Assembly (NCBI GenBank): GCA_002841625.1
Contig: PHAG01000009.1
Location: 186,001 to 250,000 of the forward strand
Origin: Firmicutes bacterium HGW-Firmicutes-1
GTDB taxonomy: Bacteria > Bacillota > Clostridia > Lachnospirales > Vallitaleaceae
Reading direction: 5' to 3'
DNA length: 64,000 nucleotides
Under the pieces are notes generated by a model, which was given only the letters and a program-made list of their open reading frames with translations, made no database searches and had not been told where the DNA came from. The position numbers and the translations under genes are program-made. The first letter of the stretch is position 1, and each line of letters begins with the position of its first letter. Positions 27,461 to 35,418 of this stretch are shown piece by piece.

Positions 27461-28555
27461 ATGAAAAAAAGCATAAAGGATATAATGATTATTACTATGG
27501 TCCTAATCCTAGTATTTACTTCGGGATGCAATAAAACAAGCATAGGTACTCAAGTGGAAAAGAAGATTATTGCTTTAAATAAACCAGAAAAAGAGGGCGT
27601 TTTCGTAGAAAAAATAGATGAATTATATGTTGTTAGATACAATCAAGATTATTCTATGAAAGAGTTTTTAGAAAAAGGAGTAAGCTCAGACGAAGAGTTA
27701 ATTGCATTTTTTGAAGAACAGGGGTTAAATCCTTATAAAAATATGTTAGATGTAATGAGAAGACCCTTTTCTGTTTTCTGTTCCACTTATTCTGCAATAA
27801 ATGCTGAGGGAGATTATATATTTGCAAGAAATTTGGAATCGGGTTCAGATAGTGTTCCTATTTTATTGTATACAACACCAAGTGATGGATATGCCTCTGT
27901 TTCCATGGTCAATGGTTTATATTTCGGGTATCAAAATACATCTACCAGTACAGACGAGAAGCCTATGCTTAGCGTACCATATTCACCATTTGATGGTATG
28001 AATGAATGGGGACTTACAGTTGCAAGTAATACAACAGAAGCTTTTGTTAATAGTAATCCAGATAAAACAACAATTAGTTCTTATGGAGCGATGAGACTCA
28101 TGCTAGACTCTGCAAAGAATGTTGAGGAAGCTATTTCCATATTTGAAAAATACAATATATATTTTCAAGCAGAAGCAGCAATTAAATTTATAATATCGGA
28201 TGCATCTGGTAAATCTGTGTTAATAGAGTATGTGGGAGACGAGTTTATCATAATAGAAAACAGTAATCCTTGGCAAGTTGCTACAAATTTTAGGGTGAGT
28301 GCATTTGAGAATGAAGAAGAGCCAGCCCGAAAAAGAGTATGTAAGAGATATACACAATTGTTTGAAACGTTAGAAGAGACGAATGGAATCATATCAGATG
28401 ATGAAGCAATGAAGTTGCTAAAAAGTGTTGCACAAACTTTTGCTTCGTGGTCTGCCATTTATAATAAATCAACAGGAGAAATCGCGGTAGCTACAAAAAC
28501 AAATCATAAATATAACGATGTGAAATATTTTAAACTTGAGATGAAAAAGAATTAA
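27461..28555 (+). CDS. Lipoprotein Ntn hydrolase (C45 / choloylglycine hydrolase-like superfamily)
   Basis: 364 residues. The N-terminus is a lipoprotein signal: basic start, hydrophobic core, and lipobox FTSGC with Cys23 as the lipidated residue. After ~80 residues the Ntn nucleophile region appears: VFCSTYSAINAEGDYIFARN, with Cys107 as the likely nucleophile and the downstream Arg-Asn typical of linear amide C-N hydrolases; GMNEWGLTVASN matches another conserved block. Enzymes in the superfamily cleave linear amides (penicillin V, bile salts, acylated amino acids) after autoproteolysis exposes the Cys. Being membrane-anchored outside, it would act on extracellular amides. Substrate unknown. 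Own promoter; not clearly in an operon. Confidence 0.85.
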   Translation: MKKSIKDIMIITMVLILVFTSGCNKTSIGTQVEKKIIALNKPEKEGVFVEKIDELYVVRYNQDYSMKEFLEKGVSSDEELIAFFEEQGLNPYKNMLDVMRRPFSVFCSTYSAINAEGDYIFARNLESGSDSVPILLYTTPSDGYASVSMVNGLYFGYQNTSTSTDEKPMLSVPYSPFDGMNEWGLTVASNTTEAFVNSNPDKTTISSYGAMRLMLDSAKNVEEAISIFEKYNIYFQAEAAIKFIISDASGKSVLIEYVGDEFIIIENSNPWQVATNFRVSAFENEEEPARKRVCKRYTQLFETLEETNGIISDDEAMKLLKSVAQTFASWSAIYNKSTGEIAVATKTNHKYNDVKYFKLEMKKN

Positions 28556-28601
28556 TTCTCATCATCTCAAGGAACATGGAGATCAATAAATCCGCAAACT
28601 C

Positions 28602-28630
28602 TTGACGTACGACATATGGTACGATATAAT
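28602..28630 (+). promoter_or_regulatory. Toxin-antitoxin promoter with internal operator
   Basis: TTGACG and TATAAT with a 17-bp spacer. The spacer holds CGTAC-N8-GTACG around CATATG, an inverted repeat placed for autorepression by the antitoxin or the TA complex. Confidence 0.65.
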
Positions 28631-28662
28631 TTATTTATAATTATTATTAGGATGTGAAAATA

Positions 28663-28911
28663 ATGGAAAACATTTCTGTTTCAAATGCAAGAAAAGAAAT
28701 ATATAAGCTGATTGATAAGGTCAATGAGGAGCATGTAGAATATATGATTTCTGGGAAGCGAAATAATGCTGTTTTGGTAAGTGAAGAGGATTGGAAATCG
28801 ATACAAGAAACCTTATATATGTATGAAACTGGTAATGCCAAGGATATTCTTGAGGGCATGAAAATACCATTGGAAGATTGTGAGGAATTAGATTGGAAAC
28901 ATATAAAATAG
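28663..28911 (+). CDS. YefM/Phd family antitoxin
   Basis: 82 residues. The N-terminal SNARKEIYKLIDKVNEEHVEY and the ISGKRNNAVLVSEEDWKSIQETLY segments are typical of the Phd/YefM DNA-binding fold; the C-terminal acidic tail (ILEGMKIPLEDCEELDW) would wrap the toxin. Start chosen at ATG 28663 (MENISVSNARKE), though a GTG 9 bases upstream is possible. Overlaps the toxin gene by 19 bases, which couples their translation. It neutralises the toxin and should repress its own promoter through the palindrome upstream. Confidence 0.9.
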   Translation: MENISVSNARKEIYKLIDKVNEEHVEYMISGKRNNAVLVSEEDWKSIQETLYMYETGNAKDILEGMKIPLEDCEELDWKHIK

Positions 28912-29162
28912 TTTTCACGCCAAGAGGTAAAAAGGATTTAAAAATAATTATCAATTCTGAATATAAAGAAAAAGCATTTGATTTATTAGAGTATATATCT
29001 AAAAGACCATATGGAAAACCACCTGAGTATAAGGTTTTAAAAGGGGATATGGAGGGTGTTGTATCTCGAAGAATCAGTAGGCAGCATCGATTGGTTTATC
29101 AGGTTTTTGATGAAGATAAGATAATTAAAATATTGATGATGTGGACACATTACCATAAATGA
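28893..29162 (+). CDS. Txe/YoeB family mRNA-interferase toxin
   Basis: 89 residues starting at TTG 28893, with GAGG seven bases upstream inside the antitoxin gene. RelE-superfamily features: FTPRGKKDL near the start, KGDMEGVVSRRISRQHRLVYQV, and the C-terminal HYHK, matching the conserved Glu-Arg-His-Tyr set of YoeB toxins that cleave mRNA on the ribosome. The rare TTG start and overlap fit low, coupled synthesis relative to the antitoxin. The pair looks intact. Confidence 0.88.
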   Translation: METYKIVFTPRGKKDLKIIINSEYKEKAFDLLEYISKRPYGKPPEYKVLKGDMEGVVSRRISRQHRLVYQVFDEDKIIKILMMWTHYHK

Positions 29163-29227
29163 GTCGTTTGGAGTATTTCTTTGTAAAATTAAAATACAAC
29201 GATAAGTCCAAGTAACAAATAACGTAT

Positions 29228-29256
29228 AAAAACCACCTCATTCAAGAGGTGGTAGA
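29228..29256 (-). terminator. Terminator of the feo operon
   Basis: Read on the minus strand, CCACCTC-TTGAAT-GAGGTGG is followed by TTTTTATACG, just past the feoB stop. Confidence 0.85.
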
Positions 29257-29263
29257 GGATTTG

Positions 29264-31207
29264 CTATAGTAATTTATATATATTTGTAGTAATAAAGCAT
29301 ATGAAGAATGCTATCCCTGTTGGAATAAGCACAGAAACCAAGGTCCATTTTAGGCTGCCGGTTTCTTTTTTTATCGTCCATAGGGTGGTAGAACAAGGCC
29401 AATGGAGTAAACTAAATAGCATAGTATTTATTGCTGTCAAGTAAGTCCATCCATGGGACAATAATATTTCTTTAAGAGATGCTAAGCTTTCAAATTCAGT
29501 AAGGTTGCCGGTTGATAAATAAGACATCAGTAAAATTGGTAGTACTATTTCGTTAGCAGGTAAACCTAAAATGAAGGCTAAAAGTATAAAACCATCTAAA
29601 CCTATGGAGGTTGCCAAGGGATTCAAGAAGTTTGCAGCATAGGTGAGTATACTATTATCTCCTATGAAAGTATTGCTGAGTATCCATATAATTGCTCCTG
29701 CGGGTGCAGCAATACAGATTGCTCTTATTAGAACAAAAAAGGTTCTATCTATAATAGAGGTATATAAAACTCTTCCAAATTGAGGCCTTCTATAAGGGGG
29801 GAGTTCTAAGGTGAAGGTTGAAGGAATACCTATTAAAAGGGTTTTTGATAATATATATGAAACTAGTAAGGTAATGGATATTCCAATTACAATGAGGAGT
29901 GTGATTGAAAAAGCAGGTATAAGAGTTTTAAGCATTGAACTAGTTGAAAAAACAAAAAATACCGAGGAAATAGTAATTAATGTAGGAAAGCGACCATTGC
30001 AGGGTACGAAGCTGTTGGTTAGAATTGCGATCATTCGTTCACGTGGTGACTCAATGATTCTACAACCGACTACTCCAGCAGCATTGCAACCAAAGCCCAT
30101 ACACATTGTTAGACATTGTTTACCATGAGCGCAAGCCTTTTTAAATAAATGGTCCATATTGAAAGCAACTCTTGGTAGGTAACCAAGGTCTTCAAGTAAG
30201 GTGAAAAGTGGGAAAAAAATTGCCATTGGTGGAAGCATCACAGCTACAACCCATGCTAATGTTCTATATAAACCGAGTATGAGTACCCCATGAATCCAAC
30301 TAGGTGCATTTATACGCAAAAACCAAGTAGATAAAAGGTTCTCTACACCAAAAAGAAGCGTACCCAAAGCTCTTGAAGGAATATTTGCACCAATTACTGT
30401 AATCCAAATTATCGTTGCTAGTAGCAGTAGCATAATTGGTACTCCAAATTTCTTTGAGGTTATGAAGTTGTCAATCTTCTCATCTCTGTAATGGGTTTTT
30501 CCATTTTCAATAACATACTTCTGCTTAATTGCCTCAGCCATTTTATAATGCGCTTCAGTTATGTAATCCCTTCCATTTTCAGGGTTAAGGATTTCGTTTA
30601 CATCAAAGGGCTTAATAAACAGCGATGATTTTTGGTTGTTGTGGTAATTATGGGAGATTACATCGTTAAGAATATTTTTAATTTCTTGAATTCCTATTCC
30701 GTTTGGGGCTGAGGTAAGTACAACAGGTATTCCCAATTCCTGCTCTATTCCAACAGAATCAATAAGAATCTTTTTCTTTTTGGCCTCGTCAATAAGATTA
30801 ATGCATAATATAACATTTTCACTTATATTCATTATTTGAAATAATAAATTAAAATTTCTTTCAAGACAAGTTGCATCAGTAACTACGATGATCGCATCAG
30901 GAGCTTCATTGCAAATGAAATCTCTAGCAACTTCTTCCTCTACAGAAGAAGCAAAGAGGGAGTAAGTACCTGGTAGATCAACTAAAATATAATCCTTTCC
31001 ACAGTGACTAAACTCTCCCATTGCATTTACTACAGTTTTACCAGGCCAATTACCCGTATGCTGATGAAGCCCTGTGAGGGCATTAAACACTGAGCTTTTA
31101 CCAGTGTTAGGGTTGCCAGCTAAGGCAATTGTATATTTTGCACGATTAGATATTTTAGCTAAATCTTTAATACCATTCTTTTGCATTGAAGAATAGGTCA
31201 TACCCAT
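29264..31207 (-). CDS. feoB: Ferrous iron transporter FeoB
   Basis: 647 residues, typical of FeoB lacking long extensions. The N-terminal G domain has G1 GNPNTGKSS, the switch region HQHTGNWPGKTV, G3 DLPGTYSL and a G4-like NLIDE; a helical GDI-like spacer follows, then ~8 membrane segments with the Gate motifs (e.g. GFGCNAAGV with its conserved Cys). It imports Fe2+ across the cytoplasmic membrane in a GTP-dependent manner, important for anaerobes. Preceded on the same strand by feoA with a 53-base gap; a DtxR/MntR-type regulator is divergent from feoA. Confidence 0.97.
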   Translation of the reverse strand: MGMTYSSMQKNGIKDLAKISNRAKYTIALAGNPNTGKSSVFNALTGLHQHTGNWPGKTVVNAMGEFSHCGKDYILVDLPGTYSLFASSVEEEVARDFICNEAPDAIIVVTDATCLERNFNLLFQIMNISENVILCINLIDEAKKKKILIDSVGIEQELGIPVVLTSAPNGIGIQEIKNILNDVISHNYHNNQKSSLFIKPFDVNEILNPENGRDYITEAHYKMAEAIKQKYVIENGKTHYRDEKIDNFITSKKFGVPIMLLLLATIIWITVIGANIPSRALGTLLFGVENLLSTWFLRINAPSWIHGVLILGLYRTLAWVVAVMLPPMAIFFPLFTLLEDLGYLPRVAFNMDHLFKKACAHGKQCLTMCMGFGCNAAGVVGCRIIESPRERMIAILTNSFVPCNGRFPTLITISSVFFVFSTSSMLKTLIPAFSITLLIVIGISITLLVSYILSKTLLIGIPSTFTLELPPYRRPQFGRVLYTSIIDRTFFVLIRAICIAAPAGAIIWILSNTFIGDNSILTYAANFLNPLATSIGLDGFILLAFILGLPANEIVLPILLMSYLSTGNLTEFESLASLKEILLSHGWTYLTAINTMLFSLLHWPCSTTLWTIKKETGSLKWTLVSVLIPTGIAFFICFITTNIYKLL

Positions 31208-31260
31208 ACTATTTAAACTCCTTATATTATTTCAATTTCATTATAGTAATAAAGTGATTC

Positions 31261-31491
31261 CTACAATAAAGAAACTGTAATCGTAGAGGCTTCTTCTTTT
31301 CTCAAGGCGATCATCGCTCCACGAATTTTATAAAGGGTCAGATTTTGTTTAGGACCTTTTCTAATTACCTGTATAGTAGCACCCTTTGTTACACCCAATG
31401 CTAATAATCTATCTCGCAATAAGCTATGAGCATTTAATCCATCTACAGTTGCACTCTTACCTATTTCAAGTTCATATAATTTTTTATTCAT
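31261..31491 (-). CDS. feoA: FeoA family protein
   Basis: 76 residues, the normal FeoA size, with an SH3-like beta-barrel pattern (GKSATVDGLNAH, RDRLLALGVTKGATIQVIRKGP, MIALRKEEASTITV). FeoA proteins are small cytoplasmic partners that stimulate FeoB. First gene of the feo unit. Intergenic region to the divergent regulator is ~130 bases. Confidence 0.93.
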   Translation of the reverse strand: MNKKLYELEIGKSATVDGLNAHSLLRDRLLALGVTKGATIQVIRKGPKQNLTLYKIRGAMIALRKEEASTITVSLL

Positions 31492-31533
31492 GATTTATGT
31501 TTTAACCTCATCTAACTATTACTCTATTAGTTT

Positions 31534-31557
31534 ATGTAAAATACATTTGCTCGGCAA
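31534..31557. promoter_or_regulatory. Two adjacent inverted repeats between feoA and the metalloregulator
   Basis: ATGTA-AAA-TACAT (31534-31546) directly followed by TTGC-TCG-GCAA (31547-31557). Placement between divergent genes fits an operator for the neighbouring regulator. Neither is a close match to a consensus I can recall, so this is tentative. Confidence 0.4.
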
Positions 31558-31625
31558 CTTGTATATTAGAAATTTATTTTATTGCATAGTATTAAATAGA
31601 TAGATTTTTAAAGGAATTAATTCAG

Positions 31626-32093
31626 ATGAAGCAAGAAGAATTTTTCACCTTTCGGGAGTATATGAATAAGGAAAAAAATGAATTAAGTGCTTGTGAAGAG
31701 GATTATATTGAGATGATTTATAGATTATGTGGAGAACACCACGATTTCACTAGGGTGGTAGATCTTGCAGCAGCCTTAAATGTTAAGCCTCCTTCAGTCA
31801 CTAAAATGATAAAAAAGCTAGGTGAAAGAGGGTACCTGAAGTATATTAAGTATGGTATTATTGAACTTGAAGATAGTGGGAGAAGAATAGGGAAGGATTT
31901 ATTGTTTCGACATAATACTATAGAAGCATTTTTGAATTTGCTCAATATTAAGGAGGACATTTTAGAAGAAACGGAAAAGATTGAACACACCATTAATGCT
32001 GAAACCTTACTAGGAATTAGAAGGTTATTGTATTTTTTTGCACAGAACCCAAAAAGCAAGTCGGAGTATATTGATTTCATCTCAAAACAGTAA
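31626..32093 (+). CDS. DtxR/MntR family metal-dependent regulator
   Basis: 155 residues. Winged helix (CEEDYIEMIYRLCGEHHDFTRVVDLAAALNV split: EEDYIEMIYRL, VDLAAALNVKPPSVTKMIKKL, GYLKYIKYGIIELEDSG) then a dimerisation/metal domain with candidate ligands (LLFRHNTIEAFL, EETEKIEHTIN). No C-terminal SH3 domain, so MntR-like in length. These proteins bind DNA with Fe2+ or Mn2+ as corepressor. Divergent from feoAB, so iron-dependent repression of feoAB is the likely role; the metal is inferred from context only. The start at 31626 has a modest ribosome site (AAAGGAATT). Confidence 0.9.
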   Translation: MKQEEFFTFREYMNKEKNELSACEEDYIEMIYRLCGEHHDFTRVVDLAAALNVKPPSVTKMIKKLGERGYLKYIKYGIIELEDSGRRIGKDLLFRHNTIEAFLNLLNIKEDILEETEKIEHTINAETLLGIRRLLYFFAQNPKSKSEYIDFISKQ

Positions 32094-32230
32094 ATTAAGG
32101 TCTTTAGCAGCTCTCAATTTTAGCAAAAACAGGTCCAAGGTATATAATGGCGATTGCTTTACATTTACATCTATTGTGGTATAATTAATTTTTAGATTAC
32201 TATTACATATGAAGTTTGGAGGAGATAAGA

Positions 32231-33268
32231 ATGAAGGATTCAAATAATAATCCAGAGGATAAAGTTATTGATATTGACAGCAAAAATATAGAAAAAAAGC
32301 TATTAAAGATAGTTCCAAGAATTGTTATCGGGCTATTCGTATTGGTAGTATTAATCAACAGCATTTATATCTTGGACAGTAAAGAAAATGGAGTAGTTTT
32401 AAGATTTGGTAAAATTGCTACAATAGTTACAGATGCAGGACCACATTTTAAAGTACCGTTAGTAGATCAAGTTAAGAAAGTAAATGTAAAAAATATTTAT
32501 AATATGGAATATGGATATAGAACACAATCAGGTGGTAATGAGACAAGTGAAGCTGTTTATGTAGATCAACCTGAAGAAGCAACTGTTATTGTTGATGGAG
32601 CAAATAACAATGCTTCCATTGCTTTAATAGATGTTATTATAAAATATAAGGTTTCAAATCCAGAAGAATTTTTATTTAACGTGGATGATATTGAAGGAAC
32701 ACTTAGGTTGGCTTTAGAGGATACCATACGTACAAGTATGCAATCCTTGACCTTAGATCAGGCAAAGACTGAAAAAGAAAGTATTAATGCGGCTGTTAAG
32801 CCTTTATTACAGAGGAAAATGACAGAATATGGAGCTGGCATTCAAATCGAACAAGTGTTAACACAAAATGTACAATTTTTACCTAGTGTAGAAACCGCTT
32901 TTCAACAAAAGGAAAATGCCAACCAGTATAAAAATGGGAAGATTGAAGATGCAGAACGTTATGAAAATACGATCATTCCTAAAGCAAAAGGTGAAGCAAC
33001 ACAACTTGTGGAACAAGCAAATGCCTATGCTGCTCAAACAGTAGCAGAAGCCAACGCAGCTGTAGCACAATTTAATGCACTTTATACTGAATATAAAAAT
33101 AATCCTCAAATATTGAAAGAAAAATACTATATTGAAGCAATGACAGCATTCTTTAAAAATAATACAATTATAGTAGATACTACACAAGACGGAGATCTTT
33201 ATAAGTTTTACAATTTTTCAGATAACAACCTGGTAAAAGAACAAATTAGTTCTGCACCAAATAATTAA
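32231..33268 (+). CDS. hflK: Membrane protease modulator HflK
   Basis: 345 residues. A cytoplasmic N-terminal segment, one membrane anchor (~28-48: IVIGLFVLVVLINSIYIL), then an SPFH/band-7 domain with ENGVVLRFGKI and LALEDTIRTSMQSLTLDQ. HflK and HflC form a large cage in the membrane around the AAA protease FtsH and tune its action. Start set at ATG 32231 after GGAGGAGAT. hflC follows after 13 bases with its own AAAGGAGG. It shares the SPFH fold with stomatin-like proteins, but the paired arrangement supports HflK. Confidence 0.92.
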   Translation: MKDSNNNPEDKVIDIDSKNIEKKLLKIVPRIVIGLFVLVVLINSIYILDSKENGVVLRFGKIATIVTDAGPHFKVPLVDQVKKVNVKNIYNMEYGYRTQSGGNETSEAVYVDQPEEATVIVDGANNNASIALIDVIIKYKVSNPEEFLFNVDDIEGTLRLALEDTIRTSMQSLTLDQAKTEKESINAAVKPLLQRKMTEYGAGIQIEQVLTQNVQFLPSVETAFQQKENANQYKNGKIEDAERYENTIIPKAKGEATQLVEQANAYAAQTVAEANAAVAQFNALYTEYKNNPQILKEKYYIEAMTAFFKNNTIIVDTTQDGDLYKFYNFSDNNLVKEQISSAPNN

Positions 33269-33281
33269 AGGAGGAGTTAAC

Positions 33282-34202
33282 ATGAAAAGAAGAATAATCA
33301 TTTCTATTTTGGTTCTAGTTGCCTTAATTGGCTTTAGCTCTTCTATATATATTGTAAATGAAGATGAAGTGGCTACAATAAAATCTCTTGGAAGAATTGT
33401 TGCTGTAGTTACAGAAGCTAGAGATGCAGAGGCTGTTTCGAAAAATCTTAAAGCAAATGAAATGAACATCAGAATGATTCCAGAAAAAGGATTACACTTT
33501 AAAATACCATTTATACAAAGTGTAGATAAGTATACATCTAAATACTTAACCTATGTATCTAATCAAGAAATTATTAATACAAAGGATAGTAGAAGAATAG
33601 AAATTCAAATGTATGCTCAATATAGAATTATGGATCCGGTTATCTTTCAACTTGCACTAGGTTCTAGGGCTCAAGCAAATAAACAGATGGATGATTCCGT
33701 TTATCCTCTTGTAATTCAGTCTGTAAATAATTTGAATTTTGATGAATTCTTTGATCAAAATACACTACAAGATATTGTGACCTCTAGACAAAAGATAGCA
33801 AATGAAAGACTTTTGCTGGATTATGGGCTTTATGTTTCTGATATTGGAATTAACCGCAAAAAGTTCCCAGTAGCGAATGTTAAGAGTATAGAAGAAAAGA
33901 TGACTCTTCAAATACAAAAAGAAAGTGAAAAATTAATAGCTGAAGGTGATTCCTATTATGTTCAAGAACAGGCTATTTCAGACAGAGATAAAGTAAAGAC
34001 TGTTTCAGAAGCAGTTGAAAAAGCGGCGGTAATTAGGGCGAGTGCTGATGCAGAGGCTATTAAGATTTATCAAGAATCATTGAATAAGGATTTGGCTTTT
34101 TATGAATTTATTACACGTATGCAAATTTATAAAGAAATGAGCGGTAAGACGATTTTTATTGACAAAGATAACGCGATTTTTGAACTATTAAATGGTTATT
34201 GA
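33282..34202 (+). CDS. hflC: Membrane protease modulator HflC
   Basis: 306 residues, typical HflC. An N-terminal signal-anchor (RIIISILVLVALIGFSSSIYIV) precedes the SPFH domain (VNEDEVATIKSLGRI, KGLHFKIPFIQSVDKY) and a long helical region (EKLIAEGDSYYVQEQAI). Partner of HflK in the FtsH-associated ring. Translationally adjacent to hflK. Confidence 0.93.
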   Translation: MKRRIIISILVLVALIGFSSSIYIVNEDEVATIKSLGRIVAVVTEARDAEAVSKNLKANEMNIRMIPEKGLHFKIPFIQSVDKYTSKYLTYVSNQEIINTKDSRRIEIQMYAQYRIMDPVIFQLALGSRAQANKQMDDSVYPLVIQSVNNLNFDEFFDQNTLQDIVTSRQKIANERLLLDYGLYVSDIGINRKKFPVANVKSIEEKMTLQIQKESEKLIAEGDSYYVQEQAISDRDKVKTVSEAVEKAAVIRASADAEAIKIYQESLNKDLAFYEFITRMQIYKEMSGKTIFIDKDNAIFELLNGY

Positions 34203-34240
34203 TAGAAGGTTGTGAAGAGTTGATGCATAATTGTTTGTAG

Positions 34241-34320
34241 TTGAAACAAATGATTAAGTACGGTATAATATAATAATTATTAAGCCTAGGGCTAGCTTAG
34301 CTAGCTTTAGGTTATTATTA
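34241..34320 (+). promoter_or_regulatory. Promoter and 5'UTR hairpin of the Bax inhibitor-1 gene
   Basis: TTGAAA (34241-34246) and TATAAT (34264-34269), 17-bp spacer. The transcript would begin with a strong compound hairpin (AATAAT.., CCTA, GCTAGC / GCTAGC, TAGG, ATTATT) at 34270-34320. It has no T-tract, so it is not an ordinary terminator. Confidence 0.6.
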
Positions 34321-34350
34321 AATCCATTTATATATAAAGGAGCTGATCGT

Positions 34351-35052
34351 ATGGGAATTAACACATATAATCAATATGAATTAGATCAACAAGGTGAGTT
34401 TAATCATTTTTTATCAAAGGTATTTACTTGGATGTTTGTAGGTCTTAGTTTAACTGGGATTACAGCATTTTTAGTTGCAACGAATGAAAGTCTTATAAAC
34501 GCAATTATCTTAAATCGTACTGTGTTCTTAGGTTTAATATTTGGTGAATTAGCGGTAGTTATGTTTTTATCTTTTAGGGTGCATAAACTATCTTTTGGTA
34601 TGGCACTTGGAACCTTTTTGCTTTATTCTATAATGAATGGTCTTACATTGTCAGTTGTTTTATTAAGATATACAACAACATCTGTGGCATTGGTATTTGG
34701 TGGCTCGGCACTTATTTTTGGTGTTATGGCTATTTATGGGTTTGCTACAAAAACAGATTTAGAACCTTTTAGAGCACTCCTAATGATGGGTATATTTGGA
34801 ATGATAATCATGTCTGTTATTAATATGTTTATGAGAAGTGCCGCTTTTGATCCAATTATTGGTTATTTAGGAGTTGCAGTATTTTCAGGACTAACAGCAT
34901 ATGATATTCAGAAACTAAAAAAATACCATAAACATAGTAGTAAAGAAAATCATGGTGATAGTAATATGGCCATCATAGGTGCATTGATGCTCTATCTTGA
35001 TTTCATTAATATCTTTTTATCATTACTACGTATAACGGGAAATAGAAGATAG
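34351..35052 (+). CDS. Bax inhibitor-1 / YccA family membrane protein
   Basis: 233 residues with about seven hydrophobic segments and the BI-1 (UPF0005) signatures YGFATKTDL and the C-terminal GLTAYDIQKLKKYH. Bacterial members are integral inner-membrane proteins; E. coli YccA binds FtsH-HflKC and blocks degradation of jammed translocons, and other members act as pH-sensitive Ca leak channels. Here it lies directly after hflKC, with its own promoter, which supports a role with FtsH. A terminator follows. Confidence 0.92.
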   Translation: MGINTYNQYELDQQGEFNHFLSKVFTWMFVGLSLTGITAFLVATNESLINAIILNRTVFLGLIFGELAVVMFLSFRVHKLSFGMALGTFLLYSIMNGLTLSVVLLRYTTTSVALVFGGSALIFGVMAIYGFATKTDLEPFRALLMMGIFGMIIMSVINMFMRSAAFDPIIGYLGVAVFSGLTAYDIQKLKKYHKHSSKENHGDSNMAIIGALMLYLDFINIFLSLLRITGNRR

Positions 35053-35073
35053 TTATATAGGGATAAGAAGCAG

Positions 35074-35111
35074 CTGATCTAACACTGAGGGGTTAGGTCA
35101 GTTTTTTATTT
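35074..35111 (+). terminator. Terminator after the Bax inhibitor-1 gene
   Basis: CTGATCTAAC and GTTAGGTCAG form a 10-bp stem (one mismatch-type pair) followed by TTTTTTATTT. Confidence 0.9.
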
Positions 35112-35344
35112 ACTGGGAAACTTACATGACATGGCCTTCACCAAGTAAAATGAAATAATGTAAATGAAAGTTAGTAGCCATATGTCTTAGGTTTTATTTC
35201 GTGATTTTAACTCGACGCAGCCGATTTTATTATTTAACAAGAAATTTTTATAACTTGCTTACCACCAAGGAAAATGTAACGGAGCTGACGGTTATCTAAC
35301 CATAGGCATTCATTCTATTACGTATGAAAGTTATGTATAAGTGA
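35112..35344. other. Intergenic with two diverged direct repeat copies
   Basis: No gene seen. CACCAAGTAAAATG (near 35148) and CACCAAGGAAAATG (near 35263), each followed ~25 bases later by GTTA..CCATA, suggest two old copies of a ~55-bp segment. Confidence 0.4.
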
Positions 35345-35373
35345 TTGATGGATTTCGTTACCTAAGCTATAAT
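35345..35373 (+). promoter_or_regulatory. Promoter of the cysteine-rich Fe-S protein gene
   Basis: TTGATG and TATAAT with a 17-bp spacer, 46 bases before the start codon. Confidence 0.6.
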
Positions 35374-35418
35374 ATCAGTAAGTAGCTTATAAAAATCAAG
35401 GATTATAGGAGATGGACC

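Noticed and set aside
28663-29162. Translation of the toxin from an internal ATG instead of TTG
   Set aside because: The first usable internal ATG would remove most of the protein, including the conserved N-terminal strand; the TTG has a good ribosome site.
29811-30128. 105-codon plus-strand frame inside feoB
   Set aside because: Antisense to the conserved transmembrane part of FeoB; composition mirrors the opposite strand.
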